This document shows, piece by piece, positions 1-6,615 of a stretch of DNA of 34,521 nucleotides. The stretch covers positions 1-34,521 of the forward strand of contig CALVNU010000001.1 in assembly GCA_944349915.1 (NCBI GenBank). The letters are read 5' to 3'. Positions within the stretch are counted from its first letter, which is position 1. The number at the start of each line of letters is the position of its first letter. Made by a program: the position numbers and the translations under genes. The notes below the pieces were generated by a model. That model made no database searches and was not told the DNA's origin. It saw only the letters and a program-made list of their open reading frames with translations. The DNA comes from an uncultured Clostridia bacterium (lineage in GTDB: Bacteria; Bacillota; Clostridia; Christensenellales; UBA1242).

Positions 1-378
1 AAATCCAAAACAAGGCACATCGTGCGGAACTTCAATTGGTGAGAAAACCAAATCTTTAAATTGAAATTGACTGTCAAAAAGTTGTCTATTTTTTAATGCA
101 ACCTTTTTCAATTTTTCATCTAATCCCACCCAAACTTTTTCATGGGCAAAGACTGGGATATTAAATTTGTTAGAAAACACATCAATGCCTTTTATATGAT
201 CGCTATGTTCATGCGTAACAACAATTGCGTCTATTGAAGAAGGGGCAATCGATAAAACCTTCAATTTTTCTATTGTTTGTGTTGCATTTATCCCATCGTC
301 CAGCAAAATTTTGCTATTTTCGGTTTCTATATATGTGCAGTTTCCATCACTGCCAGAAGTTAAGTTTACAATTCTCAT
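1..378 (-). CDS. MBL-fold metallohydrolase, WalJ/YycJ-like (partial, N-terminal 126 residues)
   Basis: Reading leftwards from ATG at 378-376, the frame stays open to the window edge, so the C-terminal part is missing. The start resembles WalJ/YycJ-type metallo-beta-lactamase-fold proteins: a beta-strand with SGSDGNCTYIE (residues 8-18), then KILLDDGIN, then the metal-binding HxHxDH motif THEHSDHIKG (residues 55-64; His56, His58, Asp60, His61). Family knowledge: WalJ-like proteins are cytoplasmic hydrolases, proposed nucleases, often linked to the WalRK cell-wall regulon. The exact substrate cannot be told here. No Shine-Dalgarno precedes the ATG. The -10 box lies only six bases upstream, so the mRNA is probably leaderless. 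The family call is fairly firm; the subfamily is inference. Confidence 0.85.
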   Translation of the reverse strand, partial: MRIVNLTSGSDGNCTYIETENSKILLDDGINATQTIEKLKVLSIAPSSIDAIVVTHEHSDHIKGIDVFSNKFNIPVFAHEKVWVGLDEKLKKVALKNRQLFDSQFQFKDLVFSPIEVPHDVPCFGF

Positions 379-413
379 GCAATGAGTTTAGCACAATAAA
401 TAAAAAAAAGCAA
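379..413 (-). promoter_or_regulatory. Promoter of the MBL-fold gene, leaderless layout
   Basis: On the minus strand, TTGCTT (413-408), a 17-base spacer and TAAACT (390-385) are followed by six bases and then the ATG at 378. Transcription should start at or beside the A of the start codon. No AGGAGG-like site is present. The same layout recurs at engB and at the transglutaminase gene. Confidence 0.5.
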
Positions 414-535
414 TTTACAAAAGCAAATTTTGTAGAATTTTGTTGCAATTTGTTGCTTCTTGAAGAGCGCTTGTATTAGACGGCGTTAAAATTAAAGCCA
501 ACATCGTCATTGCCCACACAAAAAAACAAAATAAT

Positions 536-552
536 ATTATCATAATGATAAT
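536..552. promoter_or_regulatory. 17-bp palindrome in the intergenic region before metG
   Basis: ATTATCATAATGATAAT is a perfect palindrome around a central A. It lies about 120 bp upstream of the metG -35 box, in a 340-base stretch (379-718) that otherwise holds only the two divergent promoters. It could bind a dimeric regulator, and it has some likeness to GATAAT-type Fur hexamers. In such AT-rich DNA, chance is also plausible. Confidence 0.25.
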
Positions 553-671
553 AAAAATACGATTCTTCACAGTTCTATTTTAACATTTATCTTTTTTACA
601 TTGAAATGAAAAGAAATGGCTTTTTGTCTAGATTTGCCAGATATTGTCGAGATAAAAGGTCTGCTTTTTGT

Positions 672-700
672 TTGACATATTTTTAATGTGGTGTTAAAAT
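672..700 (+). promoter_or_regulatory. Sigma-A promoter of metG
   Basis: TTGACA (672-677), a 17-base spacer and TAAAAT (695-700). Transcription should begin near 707, giving a leader of about a dozen bases. The ribosome site AGGAG (709-713) is five bases before the ATG. Confidence 0.8.
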
Positions 701-718
701 AACAGGACAGGAGACATT

Positions 719-2290
719 ATGAAAGAAAAGTTTTATATCACAACACCAATTTATTATCCAAGCAACAAATTTACGCTTGGAAATTGCTATACCACTGTTA
801 TTTGTGATACCATTGCAAGATTTAACAGAAAACAGGGCAAAGATGTTTTTTTCTTGACTGGGACAGACGAGCATGGACAAAAAATTAGTTTATCTGCTCA
901 AAAGGCTGGCAAAAATGAAAAACAATATCTTGACGAAATGATAGCGGACGCAAAAGCGCTTTGGTCTTTGCTGGGAATAACATATGATAAGTTTATAAGA
1001 ACAACCGACGACTATCATGAAAAGGCTGTGCAAAAGATTTTTGACAAACTTTATGAAAAGGGATATATCTATAAAGGAAAATACAGCGGGTTGTATTGCA
1101 CACCATGTGAGTCTTTTTGGACAGAAAGCCAACTTGTTGACGGAAAATGCCCAGATTGTGGCAGAGAAGTCAAGGTGCAAGAAGAAGAGGCATACTTTTT
1201 TAAACTTTCACAGTTTTCGGACAAATTGTTAAAACTCTATAAAGACAATCCATCATTTTTGTTGCCAACATCAAGAGTTAACGAAATGGTAAACAATTTT
1301 ATCAAGCCAGGACTTCAAGATCTGTGCGTTTCAAGAACTTCGGTAAAATGGGGTGTTCCAGTTGATTTTGACCCATCACATACTATCTATGTTTGGATTG
1401 ATGCGCTTTCAAACTATATCACAGCGCTTGGTTATGGTTCGGAAGATGAGAGGCTGTTTGAAAAATTTTGGCCAGCAGATGTTCACATTATAGGCAAGGA
1501 AATTGTTCGCTTTCATGCAATAATTTGGCCAGCAATGCTTATGGCACTTGACCTTCCTCTTCCAAAACAAATTTTTGGACATGGTTGGATGCTTTTTGGT
1601 GGCGACAAACTTTCTAAAAGCAAAACGGCAAATGTAAAAGAATGTGTTGACCCAAGAATTCTAGTTCCTAGATATTCTCGCGATGCAGTAAGATATATTT
1701 TGCTTCGAGAAATCCCGTTTGGTTCAGACGGTAATTATTCTACAGAAAACTTTTTGACAAAATTTAATGCAGAACTCTGCAATAATTTTGGAAATCTTGT
1801 GTCAAGAACCTTCTCTATGCTTAAAAAATATTTCAATTTGGTTGTGCCAGAAGTAAAAGAATATGGGCAAAACGAAATTGACCTTCAAAATAAAGTGCTA
1901 AAAGAAAAGGATAATGTGCTTTTGTATATGAAAAATTATGATGTTTCAAAGGCAATCACTTCAATTTTCAATATTTTTTCGGAAGCAAACACATATATTC
2001 AATTGGCAGAGCCATGGGCAGTTGCAAAAGAACAGGGTAAAGAAGAAAGCCTTAAGGCAATTTTGAGAACACTTCTTGAGTGTATAAGGCTTGGCTGTGA
2101 ATTGTTGGAACCTTTTATGCCAGATGCGCCAAGAAAAGTGCTTTCTGCCATTGGCAAAGAAAATAAGACCTTTGAAGACCTTGACAAATTTGAAGGACTT
2201 ATGGCAGGGCAAACCGTTCAAGAACTTCCAATTTTATTTCCGCGCCTTGATGTTGCAAAAGAACTTGAAGAATTATCAAAATTAAGTTAA
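719..2290 (+). CDS. metG: Methionyl-tRNA synthetase
   Basis: Charges tRNA-Met with methionine in the cytoplasm, a class I enzyme. The 523 residues cover the Rossmann catalytic domain with its zinc knuckle and the anticodon-binding helical domain. The C-terminal EMAP-like tRNA-binding domain found in many bacterial MetRS is absent. Seen: the LTGTDEHGQKI signature (46-56), four zinc-type cysteines (127, 130, 144, 147) in a CxxC...CxxC knuckle, FGHGWML (286-292) and the KMSKS loop as KLSKSK (297-302). The HIGH motif is altered: the site reads TLGN (19-22) within KFTLGNCYTT, so both usual histidines are replaced. The ATG has AGGAG five bases upstream and its own promoter. A cruciform-like terminator follows. 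Identity is secure. Confidence 0.97.
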   Translation: MKEKFYITTPIYYPSNKFTLGNCYTTVICDTIARFNRKQGKDVFFLTGTDEHGQKISLSAQKAGKNEKQYLDEMIADAKALWSLLGITYDKFIRTTDDYHEKAVQKIFDKLYEKGYIYKGKYSGLYCTPCESFWTESQLVDGKCPDCGREVKVQEEEAYFFKLSQFSDKLLKLYKDNPSFLLPTSRVNEMVNNFIKPGLQDLCVSRTSVKWGVPVDFDPSHTIYVWIDALSNYITALGYGSEDERLFEKFWPADVHIIGKEIVRFHAIIWPAMLMALDLPLPKQIFGHGWMLFGGDKLSKSKTANVKECVDPRILVPRYSRDAVRYILLREIPFGSDGNYSTENFLTKFNAELCNNFGNLVSRTFSMLKKYFNLVVPEVKEYGQNEIDLQNKVLKEKDNVLLYMKNYDVSKAITSIFNIFSEANTYIQLAEPWAVAKEQGKEESLKAILRTLLECIRLGCELLEPFMPDAPRKVLSAIGKENKTFEDLDKFEGLMAGQTVQELPILFPRLDVAKELEELSKLS

Positions 2291-2333
2291 ATAAAAACGC
2301 AAGTTTTTGTCCTAAAATTATAAAAAACAATAT

Positions 2334-2396
2334 AAAAAACCACTACTTGCAATTTTGATAGCCAAATCAAAATTTGTCTATAGTGGTTTTTATTTT
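2334..2396 (+). terminator. Terminator between convergent metG and spmB
   Basis: An 11-bp outer stem (AAAAACCACTA 2335-2345 with TAGTGGTTTTT 2381-2391) encloses a perfect 9-bp inner hairpin (AATTTTGAT 2351-2359 with ATCAAAATT 2366-2374). A T-rich tail follows, and on the other strand an A/T run flanks it too, so it may serve both metG and the convergent spmB. The rest of 2397-2539 is A/T-rich low-complexity sequence in which I see no gene. Confidence 0.75.
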
Positions 2397-2539
2397 TCCG
2401 CCTTGATTAATAAAGCAAAAAATTTATTGAGAAAAATCATGAAAAAATAATAAAAATAAATAAAAAAACAATAAAATTAATAAAAAACCAAATTAATTTA
2501 GAATTTTTTGATTTATGTTTGTTTTTAATTGTGATTTTA

Positions 2540-3046
2540 TCACATGATTTTGCATAACAAACAAGCAAGAACAGAACCAACTGTCGAGCAAATTAGTGCA
2601 ACGGGAATTGCATATAAAAGTTTTTTAACATTTGTTTGCGACATATATATTGTGGTTACATAAAAAATAGTTTCGCTAGAGCCAAGTATAACACAAGCGC
2701 AACGCGAGATATAACTGTCTGCTCCATAAGTTAGCAGAACATCATTAAGCAGGGCATAACTTCCAGAGCCAGTAAATGGACGCAATAGCACAAGTTCTAC
2801 AAGTTCTGTAGGAATTGACAGAAGGTTGAAAACTGGGGCAAAAAATTGGGCAAGCAGAGCAGTTATTCCGCTTGAACGAAGAAGAGTTACAGCAATCATA
2901 ATTGCAGTGATATAAGGAAAAATATCCACCACTAAAGGAATGGATTTTTTTGCTCCGCGGATAAAGGTGTCATAGCAATTGACTTTTTTAAAATGGGCAT
3001 ATACAAAAATAAAGATAAAAAGCAGGGGGAGAATGTAAATACTCAA
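2540..3046 (-). CDS. spmB: Spore maturation protein B (nucleoside-recognition/Gate domain membrane protein)
   Basis: A 168-residue multi-span membrane protein of the SpmB family (about 178 residues in Bacillus subtilis). Seen: an N-terminal membrane segment, then the DIFPYITAIMIAVTLLRSSG region and LLRPFTGSGSYALLNDVL, typical of this family. In Bacillus, SpmA and SpmB are needed for spore core dehydration and heat resistance; the transported substrate is unknown. The start is TTG (3046-3044), overlapping the spmA stop as TTGA, with AAGGGGG about eight bases upstream, so the pair is translationally coupled. It ends in TGA. If TGA were read through, a TAA follows four codons later. The pair suggests spore-forming ancestry, though SpmAB-like proteins also occur in non-sporulating lineages. 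Confidence 0.88.
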   Translation of the reverse strand: MSIYILPLLFIFIFVYAHFKKVNCYDTFIRGAKKSIPLVVDIFPYITAIMIAVTLLRSSGITALLAQFFAPVFNLLSIPTELVELVLLRPFTGSGSYALLNDVLLTYGADSYISRCACVILGSSETIFYVTTIYMSQTNVKKLLYAIPVALICSTVGSVLACLLCKIM

Positions 3047-3615
3047 ATTTTCTTCCCCCTTTTAATAAATTTTGCACACAGTTTGACAAGAAAAATTGCA
3101 AGTATGGTTGTTACAATTGTCGTGATTAGAGTTGGCAAAATAATATCTGCAGGAGATGTGGAGCCAGCAGTCTGCCTTAAAGCAATAACCGTGGTGGGTA
3201 AAAGTTGAATAGATGTGGCGTTTATCACAATCAACATTATCATTGGCGTTGAAGCAACAGGAGAGCCGGTGTCCATTTTTTGTAGCGCCTTTATTGCAAG
3301 CGGAGTGGAAGCATTGCCTAATCCAAGCATATTTGCCGAAATATTCATGGCAATCAATTTTTCGGTTGCGGGGTCTTTAATATTAAAAATCTTTTTGATT
3401 GCAGGGTGCAAAATTTTTGCTAATTTTTCGCTCATACCACTTGCTTCTACAAGTTCCAAAATGCCAAGCCATACTGCATAAACGGCACAAAGTTCAAAAG
3501 CGAGTTTTACAGAAGCGGTGGATGCGTCAAGCATCTGGCTTAACACAGAGCCAGGGGCAGACCAAAGCAAGAAACAGATTGATGCAACAATCATCAACAG
3601 CCAAATGTTGTTCAT
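3043..3615 (-). CDS. spmA: Spore maturation protein A (nucleoside-recognition/Gate domain membrane protein)
   Basis: A 190-residue polytopic membrane protein matching SpmA in length and order of segments. The family hallmark ISANMLGLGNASTPLAIKAL is visible in the middle, followed by a long hydrophobic C-terminal half ending KRGKKI. Its stop TGA overlaps the TTG start of spmB, so the two form one unit. This overlap also shows that TGA is a true stop in this genome. Upstream of the ATG I see no Shine-Dalgarno and no clear sigma-A boxes. A GAATG...AATAATA pair lies there and loosely resembles sporulation sigma-G boxes, but its spacing is not right, so this is only a hint. Confidence 0.88.
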   Translation of the reverse strand: MNNIWLLMIVASICFLLWSAPGSVLSQMLDASTASVKLAFELCAVYAVWLGILELVEASGMSEKLAKILHPAIKKIFNIKDPATEKLIAMNISANMLGLGNASTPLAIKALQKMDTGSPVASTPMIMLIVINATSIQLLPTTVIALRQTAGSTSPADIILPTLITTIVTTILAIFLVKLCAKFIKRGKKI

Positions 3616-3720
3616 GTTATTTATATTATTCTGCGCGAAAGAATTTTAGCATTCAAACAATGCAAAGCAAAAATTAAATGCAAAAAACAATTAAAATCAA
3701 ACAATATGATTTAAAAAAAA

Positions 3721-3853
3721 TTTTTTCTAAAAAATTTTAAGAATTTGACATTTTTAATATTTTAAGAATGTGATATTTTTAAATAAATTTACGAATTTTG
3801 ATATTTTCAATTATTTACGAATTGTGACATTTTTTCTAAAAATTTTAAGAAAT
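3721..3853. repeat. Degenerate tandem repeat array between spmA and tatD
   Basis: Four copies of a GAATxTGAYATTTTT-like unit begin at 3741, 3766, 3793 and 3820, spaced 25-27 bases. They are bracketed by two near-identical blocks of the form TTTTTTCTAAAAATTTTAAG (3721-3742 and 3832-3850). The array fills much of the 317-base divergent gap between spmA and tatD. No gene is visible there. It could be an array of operator sites or simple slippage of A/T-rich DNA. Confidence 0.55.
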
Positions 3854-3884
3854 TCAATAATTTTGCCTAAAAATTTGAAGATAT

Positions 3885-3913
3885 TTGACTTTTTTGTTTA
3901 TTAAGGTTAAAAT
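3885..3913 (+). promoter_or_regulatory. Sigma-A promoter of tatD-rsmA
   Basis: TTGACT (3885-3890), a 17-base spacer and TAAAAT (3908-3913), nearly the same as the metG promoter. The ribosome site AAAGGAG (3921-3927) sits five bases before the ATG at 3933. Confidence 0.78.
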
Positions 3914-3932
3914 CAAAACAAAAGGAGCAGTT

Positions 3933-4706
3933 ATGTTTATTGACACGCATTGTCATTTGACAGACAAACAATTTGCAGACGATATTGAATTGACATTTGA
4001 TTATTCACAGCAAGTTGGCGTTGACAAATTTATCACATCTGGTTTTGATTTGCCTTCTTCTCAAAAGGCGGTTGAATTTGCAACAAAGCATAATAATGTA
4101 TATGCAACAATTGGTATTTATCCAGAGTTTGCAGACAAGGCGGATTTGCAAGGGCTGTCATCACTTAAAGAACTGGCGCAAAATGCAAAAGTTGTTGGAA
4201 TAGGCGAGATTGGTTTGCAGTTTACAGAAGGCGCACCAGAGAAAGAGGTGCAGATAAAGGCGTTTGAAAGGCAGATAGAACTTGCTTGCGCCCTTAAAAA
4301 ACCGATTGTTATACACAGTCGAGATGCAATGGGTGCAACAATTGAAGTTCTTGAAAAAAACAAAGACAAATTGGTCTATGGCGGGACCATGCATTGTTTT
4401 AGCGGAAGCACAGAAAGTGCTATGCGAATTATCAAACTTGGTTTATACATTTCGGTTGGAGGGGTGTCAACATTTAAAAACGCCATCTCTCTTAAAGAAA
4501 CATTATCGCATATTCCGCTTGATAAAATGATTTTGGAAACAGATTGTCCATATCTCACACCGCACCCATATCGCGGGAAAAGAAATAGCCCAGCATATAT
4601 TCCAACAATTGCAGAAAATTTGGCAAAGATTAAAGGTGTAACGGTGGACGAAGTTGCAAAGGTCACCTATGCAAACTCAAAAAAATTGTTTAGGCTGGAG
4701 GGCTAA
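3933..4706 (+). CDS. tatD: TatD family metal-dependent deoxyribonuclease
   Basis: A 257-residue TIM-barrel hydrolase of the TatD/YcfH family, with 3' exonuclease activity on DNA shown in several members. Metal ligands are visible: the DTHCHL motif at residues 4-9, GEIGL as the central Glu, IHSRDA, HCFSG, and ETDCPYLTPHPYRG near the end. The start is the ATG at 3933, with AAAGGAG five bases upstream. The in-frame TTG at 3885 is the -35 box and is rejected as a start. The gene ends directly before rsmA with no gap. This tatD-rsmA order is common in Bacillota, where an RNase M5 gene often lies between them; none is present here. Confidence 0.94.
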   Translation: MFIDTHCHLTDKQFADDIELTFDYSQQVGVDKFITSGFDLPSSQKAVEFATKHNNVYATIGIYPEFADKADLQGLSSLKELAQNAKVVGIGEIGLQFTEGAPEKEVQIKAFERQIELACALKKPIVIHSRDAMGATIEVLEKNKDKLVYGGTMHCFSGSTESAMRIIKLGLYISVGGVSTFKNAISLKETLSHIPLDKMILETDCPYLTPHPYRGKRNSPAYIPTIAENLAKIKGVTVDEVAKVTYANSKKLFRLEG

Positions 4707-5486
4707 ATGGAACACAAATTTAAAAAGCAGTATGGTCAAAACTTTTTGTCAGACACAAACTTGCTTAAGGCTATTGTCAGTGATGGCAACATAACCCAAG
4801 ACGATGAAGTTTTAGAGATAGGGGCGGGCGCCGGGGCGCTAACAAAAATTTTAGACCAAACAGCAAAAAAAGTTGTATCGTATGAGATTGACACATCTTT
4901 GCAACCTCAACTTCTTTCGCTAGGGCTTGCTCGTACAACATTTGTTTTTGCAGATGCTTTAAAAGAAGATATAAAAAAAATAGAAAGTCATTTTAGTCAT
5001 AACTATAAACTTGTTGCAAATCTGCCTTACTACATCACTTCACCGCTAATTTTTAAGTTTTTAACAGAAACCAGCAAAACAGAAAGTTTGACAATCATGG
5101 TTCAAAAAGAAGTTGCCGAGCGCATTGTTGCCAAAGCAGGCTCAAAAGATTACGGAGTGCTCAGCATCATGTGCCAGTTTTACACTTCGCCCTCTATAAA
5201 GCGCATTGTCAGCAAAAAGATGTTTTATCCACAACCGAAGGTTGATTCTGCAGTTGTAACAATGGTCAGAAAAAAACAGCCAGAAGTTGACGGCGAAAAA
5301 TTTTCTATGTTTATCAAAAAATGTTTTTCCATGCGCAGAAAAACTCTTGCAAACAATTTGAATGGATACAACGGCATAAAAAAATCAGACCTTTCACAAA
5401 TTGCAGGCGACATTGACCTAAATTTGCGCCCAGAAATGCTGTCAATTCAACAATTTTTACAACTTTTTAAAAATTTTGAAAATTAA
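4707..5486 (+). CDS. rsmA: 16S rRNA (adenine1518-N6/adenine1519-N6)-dimethyltransferase
   Basis: RsmA/KsgA dimethylates two adjacent adenines in the 3' hairpin of 16S rRNA, a late step in 30S assembly. The 259 residues match the family. Seen: the KKQYGQNFL start, SAM-binding motif I as LEIGAGAGALT, the acidic loop YEID, catalytic motif IV as NLPYYITSP, and the C-terminal FYPQPKVDSAVV and CFSMRRKTLANNL helical region. The ATG follows the tatD stop immediately. GGAGGG inside the tatD end supplies the ribosome site, so the two are translationally coupled. Confidence 0.96.
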   Translation: MEHKFKKQYGQNFLSDTNLLKAIVSDGNITQDDEVLEIGAGAGALTKILDQTAKKVVSYEIDTSLQPQLLSLGLARTTFVFADALKEDIKKIESHFSHNYKLVANLPYYITSPLIFKFLTETSKTESLTIMVQKEVAERIVAKAGSKDYGVLSIMCQFYTSPSIKRIVSKKMFYPQPKVDSAVVTMVRKKQPEVDGEKFSMFIKKCFSMRRKTLANNLNGYNGIKKSDLSQIAGDIDLNLRPEMLSIQQFLQLFKNFEN

Positions 5487-5510
5487 AAAAACAATTTATG
5501 CAAAATATTG

Positions 5511-5539
5511 TTGATATTTGTAATTTTTTTTGTTATAAT
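5511..5539 (+). promoter_or_regulatory. Strong promoter of the VirB6-like gene
   Basis: TTGATA (5511-5516), a 17-base spacer and consensus TATAAT (5534-5539). The ribosome site AAAGGGGG (5560-5567) is seven bases before the GTG start at 5575. A near-consensus promoter and ribosome site suggest the gene is expressed rather than a decaying remnant. Confidence 0.8.
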
Positions 5540-5574
5540 GTAGACAATAAAAGAAATTTAAAGGGGGAAGTTGA

Positions 5575-6594
5575 GTGAACGCAATTTCAATGCTGGGCGA
5601 CATAACTTGGTGGGAGAAAATAGTTACACTTTTTGATGCTATCCCAAAAGTTATATATTTCCTTTACACATGTATTGCAAGCGCGGCAGACGCAATGCAA
5701 CTTTTGGTGCGCAGGCTTTGCGGACTTGACATTTATTATAACAATCAAGGACAAATTGTTCAAAAACAAGACCCTTTAACAGAGTTTTTAAATGGCATTT
5801 TGGGAATAGGCGACACCTCTGGTGCCATGCAAGCATTAAACACAACCTTTTGGTCATTAACAATATTTGCACTTATCTTGCTTGCGCTTACTTCAATTGT
5901 TGCAATCATCAAATCGCACTATAATGAAGATGTAAGCAAAACAAGCCCAGCAAAAATTTTGTATGGCGCTTTTAAAGCAATCTTGACTTTCTTTATTGTT
6001 CCAGCATCAGTTATTATCGGTCTTCAACTTTCAGGCCTTTTGTTGAGAACACTTGATGGTATTACCGGTGGCACCGCGGATTCTGGTACTATTTCAGGGA
6101 TTTATGGCTCTACCGATAAGTTTAAGCCATACACTGCCGGAGAGGGGGAAGAACAATATTCAAGTTACGCGGCATATGATATGTTTGGAATTGGTGCACC
6201 TGCAACAAACTCTCCAATTTCGGGACAACTTTTTAGGGCGGCGGCTTACAACTGCAACAGATTTAGAAATGGAGATTACAGTCAATCAGATATTTCAACC
6301 ATGTCTATGGGTGGCATATTTGGCCAAGGTCCAAGTTACAGCGCGGCTACAGATAAACTTGAATATGTGGCATATCAAGTTGACTATGCATTTATGAACA
6401 ACCTTCAATTATCCAGCGGTTATAGTATAGACTCTTTGGAAGACAGTGCAAACAGCACTGACAATGGTGCACGGGTAAGTTTGATGACTTTTGCTGTGGG
6501 AAGCACTTATGACACTTTCTCAAAATATGAAGTAAGTTTAGTTTGGATATACTATTCGCTTTGGCACTTCAATTTTATTGTAGGTTTTGCTTGA
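5575..6594 (+). CDS. VirB6/ConG-like conjugation membrane protein, N-terminal part before an in-frame TGA
   Basis: A 339-residue membrane protein resembling the N-terminal part of VirB6-like proteins of Gram-positive T4SSs (ICEBs1 ConG, Tn916 Orf15, TrsL types), which form part of the membrane channel for DNA transfer. Hydrophobic segments lie at about residues 22-40, 92-113, 128-160 and 320-339. Between the third and fourth is a Ser/Gly/Tyr-rich loop of about 150 residues, probably outside the cell. The start is GTG with AAAGGGGG seven bases upstream. The frame ends at TGA (6592-6594) in the middle of a hydrophobic segment. After it, the same frame continues for 523 more codons. Length and family tell me the two parts were one protein. 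The family assignment rests on topology and size, so it is moderate. Confidence 0.72.
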   Translation: MNAISMLGDITWWEKIVTLFDAIPKVIYFLYTCIASAADAMQLLVRRLCGLDIYYNNQGQIVQKQDPLTEFLNGILGIGDTSGAMQALNTTFWSLTIFALILLALTSIVAIIKSHYNEDVSKTSPAKILYGAFKAILTFFIVPASVIIGLQLSGLLLRTLDGITGGTADSGTISGIYGSTDKFKPYTAGEGEEQYSSYAAYDMFGIGAPATNSPISGQLFRAAAYNCNRFRNGDYSQSDISTMSMGGIFGQGPSYSAATDKLEYVAYQVDYAFMNNLQLSSGYSIDSLEDSANSTDNGARVSLMTFAVGSTYDTFSKYEVSLVWIYYSLWHFNFIVGFA

Positions 6595-6615
6595 GCAATC
6601 TCTAGTTTTGGTATT

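Noticed and set aside
536..552. Firm Fur box
   Set aside because: The palindrome has only partial likeness to GATAAT hexamers, no iron-related gene is adjacent, and the A/T background is high.
3721..3853. CRISPR array
   Set aside because: The repeats are degenerate and A/T-only with no unique spacers, and no cas gene is present.
3885..3932. Longer TatD starting at TTG 3885
   Set aside because: The TTG is the -35 box, and the stretch contains the -10 box and ribosome site. The family start MFIDTHCH aligns with the ATG at 3933.
6592..6594. Selenocysteine at the in-frame TGA
   Set aside because: VirB6-like proteins have no redox active site there, the codon is in a membrane helix, and I see no convincing SECIS-like hairpin right after it.
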